A DNA stretch of 64,000 nt from Neisseriaceae bacterium (GTDB lineage Bacteria > Pseudomonadota > Gammaproteobacteria > Burkholderiales > UBA11063), in assembly GCA_947446595.1 (NCBI GenBank), contig CANFGS010000002.1:27123-91122 (forward strand), in the 5' to 3' direction. Made by a program: the position numbers and the translations under genes. Every line of letters begins with the position of its first letter. Positions within the stretch are counted from its first letter, which is position 1. This document shows, piece by piece, positions 38,748 to 49,598 of the stretch. The notes beneath the pieces were generated by a model that saw only the letters and a program-made list of their open reading frames with translations, was not told where the DNA came from and ran no database searches.

Positions 38748-40385
38748 ATGCTAAATACACAAATATATAATGATCTTAAAGAGCATTACAAAAAAATTAG
38801 TAAGCTTACCTTACTTGACTTGTTTAATAATGATAGCCATAGAGCTTTAAAATACACTCTTGAAGCTAATGGTCTAAAATTTGATTTTTCTAAAAATAAT
38901 ATTAATGATGAGACAATAGCACTTTTAACAAAACTAGCTTCTGAGTCTGGCTTGACAAGGGAAGTAGAAGCTATGTTTAGTGGTAGTAAAATTAATAATA
39001 CTGAAAATCGCGCGGTACTGCATACCGCTCTTAGGTCTAAAGGTAAGACTATATTAGTTGATGGTATCAATGTCGTAGATGAGATACAAAGTGTATTATT
39101 ACAGATGCAAGATTTTAGTATAAAAATACATAATGGTAGCCATACTGGTTTTAGCGGAAAAAAAATTACTGATATAGTTAATATAGGTATTGGAGGATCT
39201 GATTTAGGGCCAGTACTTGTTTGCCAAGCACTAAAACCATACCGTAAAAATAATCTTAATATTCATTTTATTTCAAGTGTAGACGGCTATCAAACATTAG
39301 ATACGTTATCAGTTCTTAATCCCGAAACCACCTTATTTGTAATTGCTTCAAAGACATTTACCACTCAAGAAACAATGACAAATGCTATGACTGCTAGAAA
39401 ATGGTTTTTGGATAATGCAGTAAATAACCTAGATACTATACAATATCATTTTGTGGCTTCCTCAACCAATACTGAGGCGGTAAGTGCTTTTGGAATTAGT
39501 CCTGATAATATGTTTCCATTTTGGGATTTTGTTGGTGGGCGTTATAGCTTATGGTCGTCAATTGGATTATCTATAATACTATACATTGGCTATGATAATT
39601 TTTGTGAGCTACTTAATGGTGCCAGAGATATGGATAAGCATTTTGTAGAAACTAGTGATTTGAAACAAAATATGCCGGTTATGCTTGCACTAATTAGCCT
39701 TTGGTATATTAATTTTTATGATTATACTACTCAAGTGATTTCACCATATAATACCCGTCTTACAAGATTACCTGCTTATATACAACAACTTGAAATGGAG
39801 AGTAATGGTAAATCGGTAGATAAAAATGGTAATTTACTAGGGTATAAAACGTGTCCAGTTATTTGGGGTGATAGTGGAATTAATGGTCAACATGCATACT
39901 ATCAGCTTCTACACCAAGGTACCAGTATTTATCCGATGGATATAATATTGGCATTGTCTGATAAGTTTAGTGATAAGACTCATAACCAGATTTTACAATC
40001 TAATGCTATTGCTCAGGCACAAGCTTTTATGATTGGTAAGACTTCAGAACAAGCAAAGTCTGAGTTAATAGCAAGTGGTGAATCTCTTGAACGATCCGAA
40101 TTTCTGTCTAAACATAAAGAATTCCGTGGTAATCGCCCAACAAATATGATACTCTTACCTGAAATATCTCCGTATTATCTTGGAAATTTAATTGCTTTAT
40201 ATGAACATAAAACATTTGTTCAAGGTATAATATGGAATATTGACTCATTTGACCAATGGGGAGTTGAACTTGGTAAGCAATTAGCAAAAGGTATATTAAA
40301 CGATATAGTACTAGAAAATGTATCATCTACTGATAGTTCTACGACTAGTATGATAAAAGAGTGTATAACGGCTAATAAAAATTAA
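38748..40385 (+). CDS. pgi: Glucose-6-phosphate isomerase
   Basis: VNIGIGGSDLGPVLV, SKTFTTQETMTNA, QLEMESNGKSVD, GTDxD-type C-terminal features. Confidence 0.96.
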   Translation: MLNTQIYNDLKEHYKKISKLTLLDLFNNDSHRALKYTLEANGLKFDFSKNNINDETIALLTKLASESGLTREVEAMFSGSKINNTENRAVLHTALRSKGKTILVDGINVVDEIQSVLLQMQDFSIKIHNGSHTGFSGKKITDIVNIGIGGSDLGPVLVCQALKPYRKNNLNIHFISSVDGYQTLDTLSVLNPETTLFVIASKTFTTQETMTNAMTARKWFLDNAVNNLDTIQYHFVASSTNTEAVSAFGISPDNMFPFWDFVGGRYSLWSSIGLSIILYIGYDNFCELLNGARDMDKHFVETSDLKQNMPVMLALISLWYINFYDYTTQVISPYNTRLTRLPAYIQQLEMESNGKSVDKNGNLLGYKTCPVIWGDSGINGQHAYYQLLHQGTSIYPMDIILALSDKFSDKTHNQILQSNAIAQAQAFMIGKTSEQAKSELIASGESLERSEFLSKHKEFRGNRPTNMILLPEISPYYLGNLIALYEHKTFVQGIIWNIDSFDQWGVELGKQLAKGILNDIVLENVSSTDSSTTSMIKECITANKN

Positions 40386-40400
40386 TATAAAAGGTATAAA

Positions 40401-40694
40401 ATGTTAAATGTAAAACAAAAACAATATTTAAAGGGTGTTGCTCATGACTTGGAGCCGGTTGTTAGAATCGGGGATAAAGGGTTAACACTTTCAGTTATAA
40501 AAGAAATTGAAGTAAATCTAACAGCGCATGAATTAATTAAAATTAAAGTTTTTGGTGATGAAAGAGATGCTCGTATCAGCATGATAGATGAAATTTGTCA
40601 AAAAACTTCTTCAGAGTTAGTGCAGCATATTGGCAAGTTATTAGTAATCTATCGCCAAAGTGAACAAAAAAAAATCAGTATCCCAAATAAGTAA
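40401..40694 (+). CDS. yhbY: YhbY/CRM-domain RNA-binding protein
   Basis: LKGVAHDLEPVVRIGDKGLTLSVIKEIEVNLTAHELIKIKVFGD. Confidence 0.92.
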   Translation: MLNVKQKQYLKGVAHDLEPVVRIGDKGLTLSVIKEIEVNLTAHELIKIKVFGDERDARISMIDEICQKTSSELVQHIGKLLVIYRQSEQKKISIPNK

Positions 40695-40728
40695 TTAATT
40701 ATTTAGATTAAACTGGAGGCTATAAGCT

Positions 40729-41733
40729 ATGCAAAAATATAATGTTGCAGTACTTGGTTGTGGTGCCATCTTTGGGCGTCATTTATCAGCAATTCAAAAT
40801 AATCCTGAGTATTATAAATTAGTCGGATTATATGACCCCAAAATAGAACTTCAAGATAAATATAGCAAAGATCTAAATGTACGAGCTTATGAATCAGAAG
40901 ATGCTGTTTATAAAGATCCTAGTATAAACTGTGTGGTGATTTTAACTCCCAATAATCTTCATTATTCTCAAACAATAAAAGCCCTAAATAGTAAAAAACA
41001 TGTTATATTAGAAAAACCCGCTACTTTTTTGGGTAATGAATTAAAAGAACTTGAACAAATAGCTAAGCTAAATGGTGTTAATATTTTTGGTGTGTTACAA
41101 GTTAGGTTAAATCCTGCGGTTATTATCACTAAACGTGCTATAGCAAATGGCCTTTTGGGGAATATTCGTGGAGTTTCTTTAGTACAAAGGTGGCAGCGAC
41201 CCATAAACTACTTCACTGGCTGGAGAGGCAGTATGGCAACTGGTGGAGGTACACTTCGTGAATTTGGGGTGCATTATTTAGATACCTTGCAGTTTCTTTT
41301 AGGTGTTCCAAAAGTTATAAGTGCTAGTTTCTTTAATACCAAATTTATGGCAACTGATGTTAATGACACAGTATATTCCTTATTTGACTTTGGTAGCCAT
41401 GGTGGTTCTATGGAAATTTCAATTGCTGCAGAACCCAAAAATCTAGAATGCACTTTATCAATTATGAGTGATAATGGTTTTGTCAAACTTGGTGGTAAAT
41501 CACTTGATGAAATAGTTGTAAGCGACTTTCTTAGTGAAGATAATGCTACTAAATTTAATAAAATTAAACAAAATGTTCTTGAAAGTGAAGTTGCAACTCT
41601 AGCAACAGTAGGTGCATCACCATATCACCCAGAACTCTATCGTCAGATCATATTAGAACCTTCAAGATTTGCTTTAGGTGAAATGTATAATGTTATTGAT
41701 TTAGTTGAGCGTATTTATGCGCTACGAAAATAA
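40729..41733 (+). CDS. Gfo/Idh/MocA family oxidoreductase (WbpB/WlbA-like candidate)
   Basis: VAVLGCGAIFGRHLSAI, HVILEKPAT, GGGTLREFGVHYLDTLQFLLG. Confidence 0.85.
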   Translation: MQKYNVAVLGCGAIFGRHLSAIQNNPEYYKLVGLYDPKIELQDKYSKDLNVRAYESEDAVYKDPSINCVVILTPNNLHYSQTIKALNSKKHVILEKPATFLGNELKELEQIAKLNGVNIFGVLQVRLNPAVIITKRAIANGLLGNIRGVSLVQRWQRPINYFTGWRGSMATGGGTLREFGVHYLDTLQFLLGVPKVISASFFNTKFMATDVNDTVYSLFDFGSHGGSMEISIAAEPKNLECTLSIMSDNGFVKLGGKSLDEIVVSDFLSEDNATKFNKIKQNVLESEVATLATVGASPYHPELYRQIILEPSRFALGEMYNVIDLVERIYALRK

Positions 41734-42898
41734 TACTAGCAATTTTGCTAAAGTAGCATTTTTATTATTTATAGCAGCTTTTTTTATTATTACATTTTTG
41801 ATATTACATAAAGCCAGCCATCCACAAAATCCAACTTTTTCTGAAGTTGCCTATTCTAATTTGTTGTCTGAGTCAATAGATGAAGATGCTGATAATGGTG
41901 AGGTTTTATTTACTTCTGAATTAATCCCAGAATCATTACCCGTAGCTCACGCTTCGAGTCTTGATGCTTTGCCAGATGGTAAACTAATTGCTTTTTGGTT
42001 TGCTGGAAGTCGTGAAGGTGCAACTGACGTAAAAATATGGCAATCAGTATATGATGGGAAAAAATGGGGTAGTGTCACTGATGTAGTATCGCCAAACCAA
42101 ACTGCAAATGATACCAAACGTTTTACTAAAAAAGTGGGCAATCCAGTTGTTTATCGTAGTATTAATGGGATCCTTCATTTATTCATAGTGTCAGTTGGTA
42201 TTGGTGGTTGGTCTGGAAGTGGGTTAAATCATTATATGTCTCATGATAATGGCAAAACATGGGGTAGGGGTGAGAGACTTATTTTAAGCCCGATTTTAAA
42301 TATTAGCACCTTAGCTCGCACTAGTGCGGTTACTTTAAGTGATGGCGGATTTTATTTACCAGTTTATCATGAGTTTATACGAAAGTATCCAGAAATGCTT
42401 AGGTTTGATAGAGATGGTAATTTTATGAGTCAAACACGGTTAAATTCGTATACTGGATTATTGCAACCAAGTATTCTTCCTCTATCTAATCTGAAAGCTT
42501 ATGCATATTTACGTACTCATCGTAAATACGATAATCATCTATACTACGAGGTAACAAAAGATGGTGGAATTACTTGGTCAGAACCTAAACCTACTAATCT
42601 AAGTAATGAAAACTCATCAATAGTTGTTGCACAAGTTGATAAAAATAAATACCTAATGGTGCATAATCCTAGTAAACGGGATAAATTATCCTTAGCTATT
42701 TCAAATGATGGAGTTAAATGGACTGAGGTATATTCACTTGAAGATACTATTGGTAATGAGTTTTCATATCCTAGTATTCAGGTTCATGGTGATATAGTTG
42801 ATATCATATATACATGGAAGCGTAAAAATATTAAGCATGTTAGATTCAATAAAGCATGGCTTAATCAGAAAGCTGGTGAGTTAAATAATGATGAATAA
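41717..42898 (+). CDS. Membrane-anchored sialidase-like (BNR/Asp-box) protein
   Basis: N-terminal TM anchor; Asp-box motifs SHDNGKTW and TKDGGITW; start overlaps upstream gene. Confidence 0.8.
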   Translation: MRYENNTSNFAKVAFLLFIAAFFIITFLILHKASHPQNPTFSEVAYSNLLSESIDEDADNGEVLFTSELIPESLPVAHASSLDALPDGKLIAFWFAGSREGATDVKIWQSVYDGKKWGSVTDVVSPNQTANDTKRFTKKVGNPVVYRSINGILHLFIVSVGIGGWSGSGLNHYMSHDNGKTWGRGERLILSPILNISTLARTSAVTLSDGGFYLPVYHEFIRKYPEMLRFDRDGNFMSQTRLNSYTGLLQPSILPLSNLKAYAYLRTHRKYDNHLYYEVTKDGGITWSEPKPTNLSNENSSIVVAQVDKNKYLMVHNPSKRDKLSLAISNDGVKWTEVYSLEDTIGNEFSYPSIQVHGDIVDIIYTWKRKNIKHVRFNKAWLNQKAGELNNDE

Positions 42899-43535
42899 TA
42901 ATTTAATTACAACGGTAACTAGTGGCTTATTAATTAGCATTTTAATTACTATTTTTGTATCTATAATGTTTGGGCTAAGAGCTAATAATAGTGATCTAGT
43001 TGTTAAACAAGCTAAAATGGGTTTCTTACGCTTTATTATCACAATTGTAGCGTTTTTAATAGTGCTTTTTGTTCCAGTATACAAAAGTTTGACGTTAACT
43101 GAATTACTCCGTGGAATTATTGGGGATTTAAGTATAACAACCTTATTAATCTTGCTATTGGTACTAAGAAATAATTTATTTAATCATCAAATAAGTGTGG
43201 GTGAGTTTGAACCATTAGTAATGCGTTATAATAAAGTTCCAAATCGTGCTTTTGCTTTTATAATAGTTGTTTTGGGGTGTTTTTTATATAGTTCATATCT
43301 TGGGTATATTCGCTTTGATATTTATGATATTGGGTATTTTCCAAGTCCATTATTTATGTTGGTTTTAGGGATAATCGAATTATTCTTATGGTTTAGTGCG
43401 AGGCGTTATGCACTACTTTGGTTAATAGCCGTTTTATGTTTCTATTTTAAATGTGAATCTTCACATAATCTCTGGGATTATTTATTTGATCCGGTTCTTT
43501 GGCTAATTTGTTTAATTAGATTGTTCAGGTTTTAG
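42888..43535 (+). CDS. Hypothetical multi-TM membrane protein
   Basis: Overlaps the sialidase-like gene by 11 nt; several hydrophobic segments. Confidence 0.6.
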   Translation: MMNNNLITTVTSGLLISILITIFVSIMFGLRANNSDLVVKQAKMGFLRFIITIVAFLIVLFVPVYKSLTLTELLRGIIGDLSITTLLILLLVLRNNLFNHQISVGEFEPLVMRYNKVPNRAFAFIIVVLGCFLYSSYLGYIRFDIYDIGYFPSPLFMLVLGIIELFLWFSARRYALLWLIAVLCFYFKCESSHNLWDYLFDPVLWLICLIRLFRF

Positions 43536-43540
43536 AGCGC

Positions 43541-43637
43541 AAGAGTATGGATCCCAGCCTCCGCTGGGATGACGGTTTTAATGTCGCTGGGATGACGGTT
43601 TTAACGCTGGGATGACGGTTTTAACGCTTGGATGACG
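43541..43637 (+). repeat. Dispersed palindromic repeat with tandem amplification of its right half
   Basis: AAGAGTATGGATCCCAGCCTCCGCTGGGATGACGG followed by repeats of CGCTGGGATGACGGTTTTAA starting at 43562, 43585, 43605 and 43625. Confidence 0.9.
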
Positions 43638-43646
43638 AAAAAATAA

Positions 43647-44762
43647 TTAAACTAAGGTATCATCAGGGTCTACGTAGGTATATCCTAAATCACGAGCTAC
43701 AGCTTCATAAGTTACCTTACCTTCACAGATATTTAATCCATTTTTTAGATGTTTATTAGTCTTGATTGCTTCTTTCCATCCCTTATTAGCTAGTATTACT
43801 GCAAATGGTAATGTTGCATTAGTAAGTGCTAGGGTAGAAGTAGTTGCAGCCGCTCCAGGCATATTAGCAACACAGTAATGCACAACTCCGTCAACTACAA
43901 ATGTTGGTTGTTGATGAGTTGTTGCCTTTGATGTTTCAAAGCAGCCACCTTGGTCAATAGCCACATCAACAAGCACACTGCCTTTTTTCATAGTCTTTAG
44001 CATTGCTTTAGTAACTAACTTAGGTGCGGCAGCACCAGCTATTAGTACGGCACCAATAACTAAATCAGCTTCAGCAACAGCAATTTCAAGATTCATATGA
44101 TTACTATATAAAGTCTTAATACGACCATTATAAACGCTATCAATTTCTTTTAAAACATTTAAGTTACGATCCAAAATAGTAACATCAGCTCCAAGTCCTG
44201 CTGCCATTCGAGCAGCATTAATCCCAACAACACCGCCACCAATGACTACCACATTAGCTGGTTTTACTCCTGGGACTCCACCAAGTAGAATGCCACGACC
44301 ACCTTTATGTTTTTCTAATGCATGAGCCCCAGACTGGATTGATAAACGCCCAGCAACCTCTGACATCGGTGCTAATAGAGGCAGACCTCCATTATTATCA
44401 GTAACTGTTTCATAAGCAATTGCTATACATCCTGATTTAAGAAGAGCTTTAGTTTGTTCTGGATCTGGTGCTAGATGTAAATAAGTAAACAATAATTGCC
44501 CAGGGCGTAACATTTCGCATTCATTAGGTTGTGGTTCTTTAACCTTAACTATCATATCACTTTTAGCATAGATTTCTTTAGCACTATCAATTACAATAGC
44601 TCCAACATTAAGATAATCTAAATCACTAAACCCAACGCCATCACCAGCATCTTTTTCTACTATAACTTGATGACCATTGCGAATTAACTCGTTAACTCCT
44701 GATGGAGTCATGCCTACACGATATTCATGATTTTTAATTTCTTTAGGTATACCAACTAACAT
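43647..44762 (-). CDS. ald: Alanine dehydrogenase
   Basis: [60 protein letters not shown]. Confidence 0.97.
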   Translation of the reverse strand: MLVGIPKEIKNHEYRVGMTPSGVNELIRNGHQVIVEKDAGDGVGFSDLDYLNVGAIVIDSAKEIYAKSDMIVKVKEPQPNECEMLRPGQLLFTYLHLAPDPEQTKALLKSGCIAIAYETVTDNNGGLPLLAPMSEVAGRLSIQSGAHALEKHKGGRGILLGGVPGVKPANVVVIGGGVVGINAARMAAGLGADVTILDRNLNVLKEIDSVYNGRIKTLYSNHMNLEIAVAEADLVIGAVLIAGAAAPKLVTKAMLKTMKKGSVLVDVAIDQGGCFETSKATTHQQPTFVVDGVVHYCVANMPGAAATTSTLALTNATLPFAVILANKGWKEAIKTNKHLKNGLNICEGKVTYEAVARDLGYTYVDPDDTLV

Positions 44763-44782
44763 TTACTTTCCTTAAAATAAGC

Positions 44783-45646
44783 TTATAGATTTTGTAAGAA
44801 TTTTTTAAATTCTACACCAGTCTCTGGATGTTTTAATCCCAACCCTACGGTTGCTTTTAAAAACCCTAATTTAGAACCGCAGTCATAGCGGGTTCCAGTT
44901 ATTATTTGCCCATATATATCTTCATATTGCAATAAATTAGATATAGCATCAGTTAATTGTATTTCACCACCAACACCTTTTTGAGTATTGGCTAATAAGG
45001 TGAAAATTTTGGGAGTTAAAATATAGCGACCAATTACTGCTAGATTTGATGGAGCTAATTCAGGTTTTGGCTTTTCAACTATTTTTTTAACTTTAGGATA
45101 TTTATCATCAGAAATTTCTACTATACCATATGAAGAAACCTCAGATAGTTGTACCTCATTTAGTCCTAATACAGATGAATTAGTTCGTTCATATACTTCT
45201 ATCATCTGTTTTAGAGCACCACTTGGAGAGTCAATTAATTCATCAGCTAGAATCACCGCAAATGGTTCGTTACCAACTACAGATTTAGCGCATAATACAG
45301 CATGCCCTAGACCAAGAGCAACTGACTGTCTTATGTAAATACAGTTTATATCTTCTGGTAATATGTTTCTTGCAATTTTGAGCATTTCTGTTTTATTTTT
45401 TAGTTCTAATTCAGATTCTAATTCGTATGCCTTATCAAAATGATCTTCTATCGAACGTTTATTTCGCCCAGTAATAAAAATTAAATCAGTAATTCCAGAT
45501 TTTACCGCTTCTTCAACCGCATATTGAATTAATGGCTTATCAACAATAGAAAGCATCTCTTTGGGAGATGCTTTGGTTGCTGGTAAAAATCTAGTTCCTA
45601 ATCCTGCAACAGGAAATACTGCTTTAGTTATTCTTGATGCAGTCAT
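44783..45646 (-). CDS. galU: UTP-glucose-1-phosphate uridylyltransferase
   Basis: [40 protein letters not shown]. Confidence 0.97.
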   Translation of the reverse strand: MTASRITKAVFPVAGLGTRFLPATKASPKEMLSIVDKPLIQYAVEEAVKSGITDLIFITGRNKRSIEDHFDKAYELESELELKNKTEMLKIARNILPEDINCIYIRQSVALGLGHAVLCAKSVVGNEPFAVILADELIDSPSGALKQMIEVYERTNSSVLGLNEVQLSEVSSYGIVEISDDKYPKVKKIVEKPKPELAPSNLAVIGRYILTPKIFTLLANTQKGVGGEIQLTDAISNLLQYEDIYGQIITGTRYDCGSKLGFLKATVGLGLKHPETGVEFKKFLQNL

Positions 45647-45885
45647 TATTTAGTTTCAGAAAAAAAATAATATTCTAATTGTTGACGTAAATATTTACGT
45701 GATGCTTCATCTGCAAGGTTTAACCTGTTTTCATTAATAAGCATTGTTTGATGTTTAAGCCAGTTTTGCCATGCTTCTTTAGAGACACTATCAAATAAAC
45801 GTTTGCCAAGTTCTCCTGGCAAAGGTTGAAAGTCAAGAGCCTCAGATTCTATACCTAATTTAATACATTGTATTGTACGCGTCAT
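45646..45885 (-). CDS. yggX: Fe(2+)-trafficking protein YggX
   Basis: [59 protein letters not shown]. Confidence 0.95.
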   Translation of the reverse strand: MTRTIQCIKLGIESEALDFQPLPGELGKRLFDSVSKEAWQNWLKHQTMLINENRLNLADEASRKYLRQQLEYYFFSETK

Positions 45886-45888
45886 TAT

Positions 45889-47127
45889 TTAAATCTTTCT
45901 AAAAATAACTGTTGAATTAACTCCACCAAAACCAAATGAGTTAGATAACACTACATTTACTGGTTTTTCACGAGCTACATTTGGCGTATAATCCAAATCA
46001 CATTCTTCGTCTTGGTTAAATATATTTATAGTTGGTGGAATTACATTCTCTTTTAGAGACATAATCGAAAATACGGCTTCAATTGCACTAGCAGCACCTA
46101 ATAAGTGTCCCGTCATTGATTTAGTAGAACTAATTGATACTTTATGCGCATAATCACCAAAACAAGCTTTCATGGCATTAGTTTCATTCAAATCACCAAC
46201 GGGGGTAGAGGTACCATGGGCATTTACATAGCCTATATCTTGTGGATTTAGCTCTGCACTTTTAAGAGCTTGTTGCATACTTCTAAGAGGTCCATCTACA
46301 GTTGGGGCTGTCATGTGATAAGCATCAGCAGTTGCTCCATAACCAACTAATTCTGCATAAATTTTAGCTCCACGTTTTTTTGCGTGTTCATATTCTTCTA
46401 ACACTAACACAGCAGACCCTTCGCCCATTATAAAGCCATCACGATCACGATCCCACGGTCTTGAGGCTGTTTTTGGATCATCATTTCTAGTAGATAAGGC
46501 ACGGCAAGCATTAAATCCAGCAACACCAACACCACAAATAGGTGATTCGGCACCACCAGCTAATATCACATCACAGTCCCCGTGTTGTATGTATCGCATA
46601 GCGTCACCAATACAGTGATTGCTACTAGCACAAGCACTAACTACTCCGTAGTTGACACCTTGATAGCCGTATAATATTGATAGATTACCAGCTGCCATAT
46701 TACCAATTGCTCCAGTAATGAAGAATGGTGATATCTTACGTGGACCACGTTCTTTAAGAATGACTGAATTTTCTTCAATTGAAGGTAAGCCACCAATTCC
46801 AGAACCAATAATAACGCCAACACGAGTCTTATCAAGATTTTGGTATTCTTCAAGCCCTGCATCACGTACTGCCTGAACCCCAGCTACCATACCATAACGA
46901 ATAAATAAATCCATGCGTCTAGAATCTTTTTCATCAATAAAGCCATTGGTAGAAAAGTTTTTAACTTCACCAGCAAACCCCGTACCAAAAGTACTTGCAT
47001 CAAAATGGGTTATTTTATCAATACCACTTATTCCATTTTTAATATTATTCCATGATGTTTGTAAATCGTTGCCAACTGGTGATACTATTCCAATTCCAGT
47101 TACCACCACACGTTTTTTGTTACTCAT
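45889..47127 (-). CDS. fabF: 3-oxoacyl-ACP synthase II
   Basis: RVVVTGIGIVSPVGND, VSACASSNHCIGDA, AHGTSTPVGDLNET, KSMTGHLLGAASAIEA. Confidence 0.95.
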   Translation of the reverse strand: MSNKKRVVVTGIGIVSPVGNDLQTSWNNIKNGISGIDKITHFDASTFGTGFAGEVKNFSTNGFIDEKDSRRMDLFIRYGMVAGVQAVRDAGLEEYQNLDKTRVGVIIGSGIGGLPSIEENSVILKERGPRKISPFFITGAIGNMAAGNLSILYGYQGVNYGVVSACASSNHCIGDAMRYIQHGDCDVILAGGAESPICGVGVAGFNACRALSTRNDDPKTASRPWDRDRDGFIMGEGSAVLVLEEYEHAKKRGAKIYAELVGYGATADAYHMTAPTVDGPLRSMQQALKSAELNPQDIGYVNAHGTSTPVGDLNETNAMKACFGDYAHKVSISSTKSMTGHLLGAASAIEAVFSIMSLKENVIPPTINIFNQDEECDLDYTPNVAREKPVNVVLSNSFGFGGVNSTVIFRKI

Positions 47128-47151
47128 TTTTTACTCCTTTAGTATAAGGTT

Positions 47152-49530
47152 TTATTTATTTTGTCCTGCTAGATACAACCAAGTATCAATTACAGTATCT
47201 GGGTTAAGAGAAATTGTTTCAATTCCTTCATCTATAAGCCATTTGGCAAAATCAGGGTGGTCTGATGGTCCTTGACCACAAATTCCTATATATTTTTTAT
47301 GTTTCAAACATGCTTTAATAGATAAATGTAACATTGCTTTTACTGCTTCATTACGTTCGTCAAATGAAGCAGCTATTGCACCATTTGAATCTCTATCAAT
47401 ACCTAAGGTTAATTGAGTCATGTCATTTGATCCAATTGAAAACCCATCAAAATATTTCAAAAATTCTTCAGCTAAAATTGCATTCGATGGAATCTCACAC
47501 ATCATATATATTGAAAGTCCATTTTTGCCACTTTCAAGTCCGTTTTCGGCAAGTAAACTAATAACCGCAGCAGCTTCTTTGGTGGTTCTAACAAAAGGAA
47601 TCATAATAGTTACATTATCTAAACCCATTTGATGGATAACTTTATTAATAGCCATACATTCAAGTTCAAAACATTCTCTAAAGCTTGGTGATATATAGCG
47701 AGATGCTCCTCTAAAACCCATCATTGGATTTTCCTCAGTCGGTTCATACAGTTTACCAGCAATCAAATTAGAGTATTCATTTGATTTAAAGTCAGATAAG
47801 CGTACAATAACTTTTTTAGGGTAGAATGCAGCAGCTATAGTTGCTATACCTTCAGCTAATTTATCTACATAAAAACCAACAGGGCTATCATAGCCAGAGA
47901 TTTTATTGCGAATAATGTCTTTTAATTGCTGTGGAATGGTATCATATTCAAGTAATGCCTTGGGATGAATACCAATTTGACGATTAATTATAAATTCAAG
48001 ACGCGCAAGACCAACACCATGGTTTGGAATCTGAGAGAAATTAAACGCTAATTCTGGATTTCCTACATTCATCATGATTTTAACAGGTAAATCAGGCATA
48101 GTACCAGTATCTAATTCAAGTACTTCAACGTTTAGTTTACCATCATAAACATGTCCAGTATCACCTTCACAGCAAGATACCGTAACTAACATACCATCTT
48201 TTAAAATAGTTGTTGCAGTTTCACAACCTACTATGGCTGGGATCCCAAGCTCACGAGCAATAATTGCAGCATGGCAGGTTCTTCCACCACGGTTAGTAAC
48301 AATTGCAGCCGCGCGTTTCATTACAGGCTCCCAATCTGGGTCAGTCATATCAGTTACTAGTATATCACCAGGCTCAACTCGATTCATATCATGATGGTCT
48401 TTGACTAGTTTTACTATTCCAGTTGCAGCCTTTTGCCCAACAGCTCTACCCGTGATTAGAGTTGCGGCACTATTTTCTGAAATACGATAACGAATTTGTT
48501 TGCTAGTGCTAGATTCTTGTGATTTAACTGTTTCAGGACGTGCTTGCAAAATATAAATTTTACCATCTATACCATCAAGTCCCCATTCGATATCCATCGG
48601 TCTTTGGTAGTGTTTTTCTATAATAACTGCAAATTTGGCTAACTCTGTAATGTGTTTATCGTTTATAGAGAACTGTTTACTAGCGTTATCATTAACATTT
48701 ACAGTCCTTACAGATTTACCCGTATCTGGAGTTCCACTAAACTCCATTTTAATTACTTTACTACCCATGTTTTTACGAATGATAGCTGTTTTGTTTTTAG
48801 CTAATGAAGGTTTATATACATAAAATTCATCTGGATTTACCATCCCTTGTACGACACATTCACCTAAGCCGTAGCTTGAAGTGATAAATACAACATCCTC
48901 AAATCCTGACTCAGTATCAATAGAAAACATAACTCCAGAACTACCAATATCTGAGCGTACCATTTTTTGGATGCCAGCCGATAGGTAAATTAGAGAGTGA
49001 TCAAATCCTTTATGTACTCGGTAGGAGATTGCACGATCATTGTATAAAGAAGCAAATACTTTTTTTATCGCAAGCATTACTTGTTCGATCCCGTGGATGT
49101 TTAAGTGAGTGTCTTGTTGCCCTGCGAATGATGCATCAGGCAAATCTTCAGCAGTCGCTGATGAACGAACTGCGACACTAATCTGAGCACCATAAATCTC
49201 AAGCATTTTGCTATATGCTATTTCTATGTCTTTACTTAAATCTTCGGGAAATGGAGTTTCTAAAATCCAGGATTGTATTTGTCTACCGGTTTTTGCAAGA
49301 GCAATTACATCATCTACATCCAATGTTTTTAGGATGCTATCGATTTTATCTTTTAGGCCATTTTGTTGTAGAAATCTTTTATAAGCATCTGCAGTAGTTG
49401 CAAAACCACCTGGTACAGTAATACCTTTAGAGTTTAATTGTGAAATCATCTCACCAAGTGAAGCATTTTTGCCACCTACAAGACTTATATCAGTCATACG
49501 TAAATTTTCAAACCAGATAACGTTTTGCAT
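47152..49530 (-). CDS. ppsA: Phosphoenolpyruvate synthase
   Basis: LVGGKNASLGEMI, IVTNRGGRTCHAAIIARELGIPAIVGC, GICGQGPSDHPDFAKWL. Confidence 0.97.
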   Translation of the reverse strand: MQNVIWFENLRMTDISLVGGKNASLGEMISQLNSKGITVPGGFATTADAYKRFLQQNGLKDKIDSILKTLDVDDVIALAKTGRQIQSWILETPFPEDLSKDIEIAYSKMLEIYGAQISVAVRSSATAEDLPDASFAGQQDTHLNIHGIEQVMLAIKKVFASLYNDRAISYRVHKGFDHSLIYLSAGIQKMVRSDIGSSGVMFSIDTESGFEDVVFITSSYGLGECVVQGMVNPDEFYVYKPSLAKNKTAIIRKNMGSKVIKMEFSGTPDTGKSVRTVNVNDNASKQFSINDKHITELAKFAVIIEKHYQRPMDIEWGLDGIDGKIYILQARPETVKSQESSTSKQIRYRISENSAATLITGRAVGQKAATGIVKLVKDHHDMNRVEPGDILVTDMTDPDWEPVMKRAAAIVTNRGGRTCHAAIIARELGIPAIVGCETATTILKDGMLVTVSCCEGDTGHVYDGKLNVEVLELDTGTMPDLPVKIMMNVGNPELAFNFSQIPNHGVGLARLEFIINRQIGIHPKALLEYDTIPQQLKDIIRNKISGYDSPVGFYVDKLAEGIATIAAAFYPKKVIVRLSDFKSNEYSNLIAGKLYEPTEENPMMGFRGASRYISPSFRECFELECMAINKVIHQMGLDNVTIMIPFVRTTKEAAAVISLLAENGLESGKNGLSIYMMCEIPSNAILAEEFLKYFDGFSIGSNDMTQLTLGIDRDSNGAIAASFDERNEAVKAMLHLSIKACLKHKKYIGICGQGPSDHPDFAKWLIDEGIETISLNPDTVIDTWLYLAGQNK

Positions 49531-49598
49531 ATCTTGTATCCTTTAGATTTTATATCTTAATTGCAGTATATATCTTATCATATTTGATAATTAGTTGT

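Noticed and set aside
45889-47127. FabF located outside the plsX-fabH cluster as a novel polyketide/PUFA locus
   Set aside because: Single standard FabF with housekeeping neighbours (yggX, galU, ald); no acyl carrier or accessory genes, so simple genome rearrangement is the better explanation.
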